Positions 18,101 through 20,805 of a stretch of 20,805 nucleotides of DNA are shown piece after piece. Numbering within the stretch: the stretch's first letter is position 1; each line of letters opens with the position of its first letter. The DNA is from RUG13615 sp040307715 (lineage in GTDB: Bacteria; Bacillota; Clostridia; Peptostreptococcales; Anaerovoracaceae), in contig JAWRJC010000057.1 in the NCBI GenBank assembly GCA_040307715.1, forward strand, positions 1-20,805. The letters are read 5' to 3'. The notes under the pieces were generated by a model. It searched no databases. It was not told the origin of the DNA and was given only the letters and a program-made list of their open reading frames with translations. The translations under genes were made by a program, and so were the position numbers.

Positions 18101-20805
18101 AAGGCAGAAGGAAAGATCCACGCTGGAGTCTCTGCACCGGCGATGTTCCATTCCTGCACCAATCTTGAAGAAGCAGATCTCGGGGGATTCGATTTCTCAA
18201 AGACTGAGGACATGAGATATCTGTTCAATGACTGCAACAAGCTCACAGCGGTTGATGTGAGTGATGTCGAAACGCCTTCGCTGATCAAAGGAGACCATCT
18301 TTTCACGAACTGTTCTTCGTTGCAGAGTGTGGAATTCCCGGGATTGCAGCTGAAGGAAGGGGGAGAAGGCTGCACGGTCGCTTCGCTGTTCTACGGGTGC
18401 TCCTCTGTTGAGTATATCGATATCAGCGGTCTGGATATGACAGTGATCGCGAGCCAGAACACAAGGAGAATCGGCAATGTTAATGCATACACTATATTGA
18501 ACATTGGCATGGCGTCTATGTTTGGCGGATATACGACTCATTATAATCCGAGTAATTATGGATGGGATGAGGAAGAGGTCGGTACATGCGAGTCTCTGCG
18601 GGCGATAAAACTAGGGCCCGGATTCCTGTTCGACACCTTTGCTTTCCAGGTGAATCCTAGCGACTGGCAGAGCACCATTGCACGCAAGCTCGTTCTGCCG
18701 ACTCCGCCTGAGGATATTACTACCGGCAAGTGGGTCCGTGAGGATGGTGCGTTCGATGCCAAAACACCGAGAGAACTGGCGGATGGATATGGCCAGGCAT
18801 GGGCCGGTACCTGGGTATGGGAGATCGATGATTCCAAGGGGGTTGTCAGATTTGATGCGAATGGCGGCTATACAACAGCCGAAAAGATCATTGCCGACAA
18901 TGCCGGCCAGGAAGTGGCGATTCCGGACGATACAACGACAACACGTCCCGGCTATACGCTGAAGTCCTGGAATACGAAAGCCGACGGCAGCGGAAAAGCA
19001 TATGTACCGGGAACAACGGCTGCTGATGTTGTGGTCATGAAGGATATCACAACACTTTATGCGCAGTGGGTCCCGGAAACAGCAGGACAGTGTGAGGTGC
19101 AATACTATCTGCAGAACCGTTCGCTTGACGGGTATGATCTGGCCGGCACGAAAATGATAACGGGAGAACCGGGCGAAGAGGTCACTCCTGAAGTGCCTGC
19201 ATACGCGAACTTTGTATCGCCTGATGCACAGACTGTTACGCTTTCCGATAAAGAAGGTGTCGTTCTCAAGTATTATTATGACCGGATGAAATACACGGTC
19301 CATTTTGACGGGAACGGCGCAACGTCCGGTCAGATGAAGGACCAGACGTTCTTCATGGGGGTCACAGCTCCCTTAAATGCGGATGTCTTCAGAAAGACAG
19401 GGAGTATTTTTGCAGGGTGGAGCACAGAGCCTGATGCCGCGCAGCCCGTGTTCACGGATCGTGCGCGTGTCAGGAACCTCACCGATGAGAATGGAGGAAG
19501 TGTGACGCTCTATGCCGTCTGGCTGTCAAACGAGGAACATGAGCAGAACCCTGCAAACGGTGTGATCACAGTTTCCTGTAAAGCGGGGGAAACGATCGTG
19601 ATCCCCGATCTTCCGGACGGGACTTCTTATACGATCGAGGAGGTCGATCTGCCTGATGGCTGGAGTTTGAAAGAAATCACCGGCAATAACGGAACGGTCC
19701 ATGCAAATGAAACGGCGACAGCGACCGCAACGAATTCTTATACGGCAAACGGAGAAGTCCGGATCACAGCACATAAGAAACTGGAAAATGAAGAACTGCA
19801 GGAGGGACAGTTCACATTCGAACTGCTCGACAGCAATGGTCAGGTGATCCAGACGAAAGAGAACGGGGAACTCGACACCGCTCCGACTGTGACAGATGAA
19901 AGCGGTGATGCGGTCAGCAATATATGGCAGAATACAGCACCTGTCATTTTCGACCCGCTGCCGGTTGAAAAAGCGGGAACGTATAAATACCGTATCCGCG
20001 AAAAGAAAACTGACGATCAGAAGCATCTGCTGGATGAACATGTTGAGTATGTGACAGTCAACGTGACAGACGGCGGACACGGTATGCTTACGGCAGAAGT
20101 TGTCTATGATCAGGATGGCCCGCTCTTTACGAATCATATGGCAGGAGCCAATCTGAAAGTGAGCAAGACTGCCGTCGGGCAGACAGATCCGGAGGAGGAA
20201 TTCGAATTTGTGCTCGAAGTCAAAGATGCGGACGGCAATCCCGTTGAAGGGCCCTTTACTGCAGTCAGAACGTTCACCAGGGAACGTCCGGTAACCGGCC
20301 CGGTGACTAAGACAAAATATGTTCATACACGCAATATCGATGACAGCGGAAATGCAACAGGTCCCTTCCCAAGAGATAGATCCGGAACAACGCAGACAGT
20401 CACGATACCCGGTGCGGAGAAGATCCATATCAAAGTGTGGTATAGTACGGGATCTGATTATTATAACTGGTTGGCGATCTATTCCAAGGGGCAGACACCC
20501 GGCAGGAACAATTATAATCAGGCATCCATTTCCCGCGGAAAACTGGGCGGCGGTTCTTCCAAAGATCAATCGTCTGCACGTACCAGAGAATACAATGTCA
20601 ATGACGATACCGCGCTGTTCTATTTCATAGGGCAGGATAACGGTACGTATCCATATTATGGATACTATGCCGTGGTCACAGGCGAAGTGGTTGAAACCGT
20701 TATGAGGATGGATGAAGAGATCACGATACCGGAAGATGGGGTCTTCAGGCTTCGGGATGGAGAATCTGTTGAGATAAAGGGTCTCCCGCATGGAGCAACT
20801 TATAC
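9134..20805 (+). CDS. Giant secreted multidomain surface protein (CnaB, FctA-type, BspA-like, InlB-type), 3' end outside window
   Basis: One frame is open from the ATG at 9134 to the window edge: at least 3,890 codons with no stop. AAGGAG lies six bases upstream. Residues 1-29 are a typical signal peptide (KRKK, hydrophobic core, cleavage after AWA). An acidic Asp/Glu/Pro/Thr-rich linker runs to about residue 130, followed by about 1,150 residues I cannot assign. From residue 1354 come two CnaB domains, then alternating carrier (DUF7601/SpaA-like) and FctA/Spy0128-like domains, several interrupted by other domains. CnaB and FctA domains normally form internal Lys-Asn isopeptide bonds, and the Lys, Glu and Asn triads are visible in all six. 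The expected role is a cell-wall-anchored adhesin or stalk. A sortase motif should lie downstream but is not in view. It is a single gene behind its own promoter, divergent from a TetR regulator. Confidence 0.93.
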   Translation, partial: MKRKKVTAIALVVVMVFQFCLFSSQGAWADQNSPAGDTVTEETSPGDQAEDIGTGEGTEETAPDVVVPSSETEDSEPADDGTADDTGISDEPDNSGQSGAEPPASDEKTAPEPAAAQTDDEAAKKDDAPGDGADCAVNGKVKAVQVQGKAAGSKAAAKEALKADTDLSDKEINDAVDDLFAAPQAGTLKAENVPRQGDGSNIESIEAKWVTEDTVDNTPENAEEDEKKAADALLYVRPSGDENQTVVLKINYALSGEHNYAPGDVTITIPAYIFKTRDGKKTGVLTIPYPEDPSSAKEFNWKQIGDTYVLTNTRNMSAATKGFIEISIEGIRPSDMVDMGVSDEFDAYIEVVTHKGNTIAARSNALKAQFDTQAEIKDVSKRATGSVQTVPADQIPASQRIEGEKEYVKVNWYVWGNIQSNTKYTLDQKDTLPVDKVVATVTKDGKTIELTEKDMQGFIIGAAGGDGTELVKAGTVSTADGTTPYYSYATAYPASLFEADVEYTFHNSIECKVTEFDPKATVTNPNVNSGEDGQKVTVKTAEATTVWSYQEPEWNNPEGHFMVVKNGNDDTAGNNRTHKASWGARPDLHLWSLGERADGWYGLYPSGINNLQKAYEKDRKDGSIRLSYTIDSVGYVMPWMFNGDAADWEEGNVPARLSRNYTNPVTMITADTGVSFGRGGDPLTLGTDYTFRSIEFAGNPYVYTGIPRNINADGSFTAMNAGDGTFEYSKDNDTANWPDITLQIQLDDEWVDWASASWKSGSLTVTPLDEDAAVSGTVVGVPAETQNFRTVVTLQNTPDDVTDNKAIQAGIDYDVRVVIDLKSSDRVMEIVNKAFGTEDAPVMTPSLSVWNNTNMKAYVLEAEDVTEDSAAIVDIDKDGYDVIRGYTADTMVYPTKSSSHSSADVDYEKGISTIHYSAKVEVRSVINDKKTYEQAIRDKVILPEEHAVWRDLLPQGVAPVMSTVRGRSGDSVTNAYTIENYKESGRTLLVVEMDLTPVAERYWSGELYYYEDAPTISFDAVYNNEYAKDYGDYLHNVISYESANDQFGTVDEYTGEPDDPGKEDHNNISTERAFADDKELAAMTGLDPDREPQEAGGEINSFVYAGTYTQLNVLSAGRASLWKEVMVNNDGWWSEGTYYGNKAANERLVYEGGQYAYRLRMQAADETICKDMIIYDSLENFRAVAGSNDDIDDGAPTWQGTLVSVDTGQLTAKGCAPVVYYSTIEDLQLSDENDPQKGNAVNMDLTNAEIWTKASEYNGDLRAVKAIAIDCSKKTDGSDFSLEPEESVMAIVNMQAPSGTDARTYISQSGVWGDSAQAYNNAYLTCTTIDTKTMQEDADNFVRKDYTKVGLKEYGIDVTKTWRDDDDRDGIRPEQVIFDLYANGKLVSGENCEVEWMKELGIQPLVLPIEELDEEGVPTGKVSWEGHFANIPYTDPAGNKINYSVRERPVEGYTASSQIKDSGYAFFNTHEPERTDVHGEKTWSGDTEEVRPEKIVVQLFANGRFVRQQTVKPDERGTWSYVFEDVYKNEKGEPIEYSVVEQPVFGSGSIDSYQPEYGEYDEQTGDLSIINVYHPYGDLKVSKQISGTTEVSAKQRFDFTFEFTRGEGDETAPVLGEFEYKILDSEGNAVEPAEGETRRLSNGDTVSITGGQSIVVAELPEYVHYSVTEAETEGFTEVGGGGSTGTIKPNTVNNVSFHNEYEAKGQINLEATKILKNQQLKRYQFRYELYEVTENEDGTTSERLIRTAANARPDSETGTVYREDGTVDYSEAVATFGAIRYTQEDHGKTFRYKIVEVNTNKPGYTYDDAVWYVDVAVTDNGDGTLSIVPTYYKDSEGSSENSEEPEGSSEAVFTNEYKANGEIVLRAWKDLQGRSLTDGEFTFELLDEKGKVIQTKSNTADGSIVFDAISYNETDIGKTYHYAVREVPGSDAAVNYDDTVFGYTVEVLDNEDGTLSTNQGFASPILSEQDCDTCGGNRYTVDDSRPYVVFGPLSLGNSEGRYFVNTSYASMAGPELHYYICSTRNTDMSTAIVSGTLYWSSGSGNTKEILEVLNVTADILSRSDSLGDIDVVMGYRNPILSDDADIVQESNVRTVLSNGGFYDLIETNNSWGTEYYLAKYPACGACKGTGKTLDITGWNTEEGELPVFVNTLKPGSLAVSKFVTDAENADPNQEFKFKVKLIGEGIPDGEMEYELSQTADPADPAGEGENGDDHSGNEPADNPSSDGAGTGADEDPVGHFSPDDIFNGTFGRYGKSCDYACSKDGVLTIWPTDGEEGYLSHEDGGFFSRSINGDPYKYRDSVKKVVVKPGVKAEGKAAENLFSGLRYCTEIDLTGLDTRGATSMNGMFWMANGGNVQPHLKSITFGENFDTSSVTSMRNMFAYAPLTSIDVSGFDTSNVTSMSSMFIGCSELTSLDLSSFDTSKVTTMDNMFCQCKKLEILDISNFDTSQASMSDFIKDWMGGKTPIKQIVLGDGFQFKGDCVLPTPSGSVYTGKWVNKDVDYGAFTPEELKTQYNTAAMPGTWVWEKKPTKYTVKFTAEESLGSMRDRTFEAAEEATLPKNGFYRFGYQFDHWDDGSGNTYLDEGTITANTYQIGDTVTLNAVFEPIDTKVNIKDGEFELTLHGNEKATFDNLPAGTAYQVWEETPDGWVLIEQSNISGMIEPLETAEAQFTNKYQPGIATAQFSGIKTLDGQPAGAGAYSFTLREERNDGGMVTILGDEGETETAFPLTVTTQEGGFIQFPVIVYDDQDVGTHEYVIEEVDADNDAIDYDTHKEKVVVTVKDNGDGTLSSEVTYDDDGIRFANRTRPGELRITKAAEGATDANKDDIFTFKVTIFNEKGLPLTDGESVYWYTTDKKGNLVSNTADAEPGREQEAAADETPLFKKSVAENNLDEQFRSAADTAAEVPFAVPAAALPNVEGYPGDDAVVSVSGTSGTVDWAIYSDGTMVFRPSDGSEGTMDSWQHQTDRYGRLVDTSPWAKYKSRIVRIKAEGKIHAGVSAPAMFHSCTNLEEADLGGFDFSKTEDMRYLFNDCNKLTAVDVSDVETPSLIKGDHLFTNCSSLQSVEFPGLQLKEGGEGCTVASLFYGCSSVEYIDISGLDMTVIASQNTRRIGNVNAYTILNIGMASMFGGYTTHYNPSNYGWDEEEVGTCESLRAIKLGPGFLFDTFAFQVNPSDWQSTIARKLVLPTPPEDITTGKWVREDGAFDAKTPRELADGYGQAWAGTWVWEIDDSKGVVRFDANGGYTTAEKIIADNAGQEVAIPDDTTTTRPGYTLKSWNTKADGSGKAYVPGTTAADVVVMKDITTLYAQWVPETAGQCEVQYYLQNRSLDGYDLAGTKMITGEPGEEVTPEVPAYANFVSPDAQTVTLSDKEGVVLKYYYDRMKYTVHFDGNGATSGQMKDQTFFMGVTAPLNADVFRKTGSIFAGWSTEPDAAQPVFTDRARVRNLTDENGGSVTLYAVWLSNEEHEQNPANGVITVSCKAGETIVIPDLPDGTSYTIEEVDLPDGWSLKEITGNNGTVHANETATATATNSYTANGEVRITAHKKLENEELQEGQFTFELLDSNGQVIQTKENGELDTAPTVTDESGDAVSNIWQNTAPVIFDPLPVEKAGTYKYRIREKKTDDQKHLLDEHVEYVTVNVTDGGHGMLTAEVVYDQDGPLFTNHMAGANLKVSKTAVGQTDPEEEFEFVLEVKDADGNPVEGPFTAVRTFTRERPVTGPVTKTKYVHTRNIDDSGNATGPFPRDRSGTTQTVTIPGAEKIHIKVWYSTGSDYYNWLAIYSKGQTPGRNNYNQASISRGKLGGGSSKDQSSARTREYNVNDDTALFYFIGQDNGTYPYYGYYAVVTGEVVETVMRMDEEITIPEDGVFRLRDGESVEIKGLPHGATY
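9221..13192 (+). other. N-terminal linker and unassigned adhesin-like region of the giant protein (residues 30-1353)
   Basis: Residues 30 to about 130 are low-complexity, rich in Asp, Glu, Pro, Thr and Ser, and probably disordered. A short Lys/Ala-rich helix-like stretch follows near residues 135-185. The rest alternates short hydrophobic and polar segments typical of stacked beta-sandwich (Ig-like) domains, with frequent Tyr, Trp and Asp. I recognise no named family. Being most distal from the expected wall anchor, this part is the likeliest binding region. That is inference from the usual layout of such proteins. Confidence 0.5.
13193..13858 (+). other. Two tandem CnaB domains (residues 1354-1575)
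   Basis: CnaB1 (13193-13543) begins YGIDVTKTW with K1360 and has E1447 in YSVRERP and N1468 in FFNTH. CnaB2 (13556-13858) has K1481 in GEKTWSG, E1541 in YSVVEQP and N1571 in IINVY. These Lys, Glu and Asn positions match the spontaneous isopeptide triad of collagen-adhesin B-type domains. Confidence 0.85.
13862..14236 (+). other. Uninterrupted carrier domain (DUF7601/SpaA-like), residues 1577-1701
   Basis: The domain opens GDLKVSKQISG, continues with FDFTFEF, and closes with a VAELPEYVHYSVTEAE strand, a G-rich turn and SFHNEY. This is the intact form of a domain that recurs three more times with inserts (15596, 17561, 20147), and so serves as the internal reference for where those inserts begin and end. 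The family name is from memory of the pattern. Confidence 0.65.
14246..14704 (+). other. FctA/Spy0128-like isopeptide domain 1 (residues 1705-1857)
   Basis: Landmarks are ATKIL (K1713), FRYKIVEV (E1796), the strand motif DNGDGTLS and FTNEY (N1855). The Lys/Glu/Asn set is that of the streptococcal major pilin isopeptide domain. It is uninterrupted apart from a short Ser/Glu-rich linker before the last strand. Confidence 0.75.
14708..15589 (+). other. FctA/Spy0128-like domain 2, split by a cysteine-bounded insert (residues 1859-2152)
   Basis: The first part carries AWKDL (K1869), FTFELLDEKG, YAVREVPG (E1926) and the strand LDNEDGTLS. The last strand, VFVNTL with N2150, is reached only after an insert of about 160 residues (about 15041-15523). 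The domain would fold around the insert if N2150 is to meet K1869. Confidence 0.7.
15041..15523 (+). other. Inserted segment bounded by two DnaJ-like CxxC motifs (residues 1970-2130)
   Basis: The insert starts with CDTCGGN (C1971, C1974) and ends with CGACKGTG (C2123, C2126), resembling the CxxCxGxG half-sites of the DnaJ zinc-binding region. The 148 residues between look beta-rich and match no family I know. GC content of 15061-15480 is about 45 per cent by hand count, below the FctA sequence around it. Whether the cysteines bind zinc or form disulfides cannot be told. Confidence 0.55.
15596..17161 (+). other. Carrier domain split by BspA-like and InlB-type cargo (residues 2155-2676)
   Basis: The carrier opens GSLAVSKFVTD and FKFKVKLIGEG, then an acidic linker leads into the cargo. 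The BspA-like block (15875-16714) has repeated FDTSNVTSMSSMF-type units with LTSLDLSSFDTS, as in DUF285 leucine-rich repeats, and ends GTWVWE. One InlB/Flg_new-type repeat follows (about 16730-16951). The carrier resumes with FELTLHGNEKATFDNLPAGT and closes with AQFTNKY at 17161. Confidence 0.7.
17171..17554 (+). other. FctA/Spy0128-like domain 3 (residues 2680-2807)
   Basis: An uninterrupted domain with GIKTL (K2689), YVIEEV (E2761), the strand KDNGDGTLSSEV and FANRT (N2805). It separates two cargo-bearing carrier domains. Confidence 0.7.
17561..19741 (+). other. Carrier domain split by a second BspA-like and InlB-type cargo (residues 2810-3536)
   Basis: The carrier opens GELRITKAAEG and FTFKVTIFNEKG. 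After an Ala/Glu-rich linker the BspA-like block (17924-18823) begins VSGTSGTVDWAIYSDG and ends GTWVWE, exactly like the first cargo. It is followed by an InlB-type repeat (18839-19069, VRFDANGG to LYAQW), a MucBP-like YYLQN...YYYDR segment (about 19080-19284) and another InlB-type repeat (about 19285-19533, VHFDGNG to LYAVW). The carrier resumes at GVITVSCKAGETIVIPDLPDG and closes at ATATNSY. Confidence 0.7.
19742..20137 (+). other. FctA/Spy0128-like domain 4 (residues 3537-3668)
   Basis: Landmarks are AHKKL (K3548), GQFTFELLDSNGQVIQTK, YRIREK (E3623) and FTNHM (N3667). Its first 40 codons resemble FctA domain 2 closely at DNA level, pointing to duplication within the gene. Confidence 0.72.
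20147..20805 (+). other. Carrier domain split by a different beta-rich cargo, incomplete (residues 3672 onward)
   Basis: The carrier opens ANLKVSKTAVGQ and FEFVLEVKDADG. The cargo (about 20290-20690) carries TQTVTIPGAEKIHIKVWYST, a Tyr- and Gly-rich stretch and YYGYYAVVTGE, suggestive of a jelly-roll or CUB-like domain but not assigned to a family. The carrier resumes near FRLRDGESVEIKGLPHGATY, where the window ends. It differs in kind from the two BspA-like cargos. Confidence 0.55.

Overview
The window looks like a chromosomal segment of a moderately GC-rich Gram-positive bacterium. Most likely this is a host-associated member of the Bacillota (Clostridia or Erysipelotrichia); Coriobacteriia cannot be excluded. 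The reasons are strong AGGAGG-type ribosome binding sites, TTGACA/TATAAT-like promoters, intrinsic terminators, and a giant Gram-positive surface protein built from CnaB, FctA-type, BspA-like and InlB-type domains. This is inference from style; no taxonomic marker gene is present. I saw no rRNA, tRNA, CRISPR array, insertion sequence or origin.

Left two fifths (1-8208) is a carbohydrate locus with two divergent arms. The minus-strand arm reads, in transcription order, a phosphotriesterase-superfamily lactonase-like enzyme (3108-2152), a GPH-family sugar:cation symporter (1899-343) and an FGGY sugar kinase cut by the window edge (251-1). The plus-strand arm reads a second GPH symporter (3533-5164), a complete FGGY kinase (5322-6815), a class II aldolase (6853-7551) and an MtnX-like HAD phosphatase (7576-8208). 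The transporter-kinase pair therefore occurs twice, as diverged paralogues in mirror orientation around the lactonase. In both arms a perfect or near-perfect hairpin sits between transporter and kinase, and both transporter genes appear to have leaders of about 190-200 nt. The simplest reading is import of a sugar or sugar derivative, phosphorylation by the kinase and cleavage by the Zn-aldolase to DHAP plus an aldehyde. The lactonase-like enzyme and HAD phosphatase would be auxiliary. No isomerase is seen here and the substrate is unknown.

A bidirectional terminator (8231-8266) separates this locus from a convergent TetR-family regulator (8885-8283). The regulator has a clear promoter overlapped by a direct repeat that may be its operator. 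Divergent from it is a single open reading frame that starts at 9134 and is still open at the window end (at least 3,890 codons).

This giant gene encodes a secreted surface protein: signal peptide, acidic linker, about 1,150 unassigned residues, two CnaB domains, then alternating carrier domains (DUF7601/SpaA-like type) and FctA/Spy0128-like isopeptide domains. The most unusual feature is nesting. One carrier domain is uninterrupted. Two others are split by a BspA-like leucine-rich block plus InlB-type repeats, and the last is split by a different beta-rich, Tyr/Gly-rich segment. One FctA domain is split by an AT-richer segment bounded by two DnaJ-like CxxC motifs. The C-terminus, including any sortase motif, lies beyond the window.
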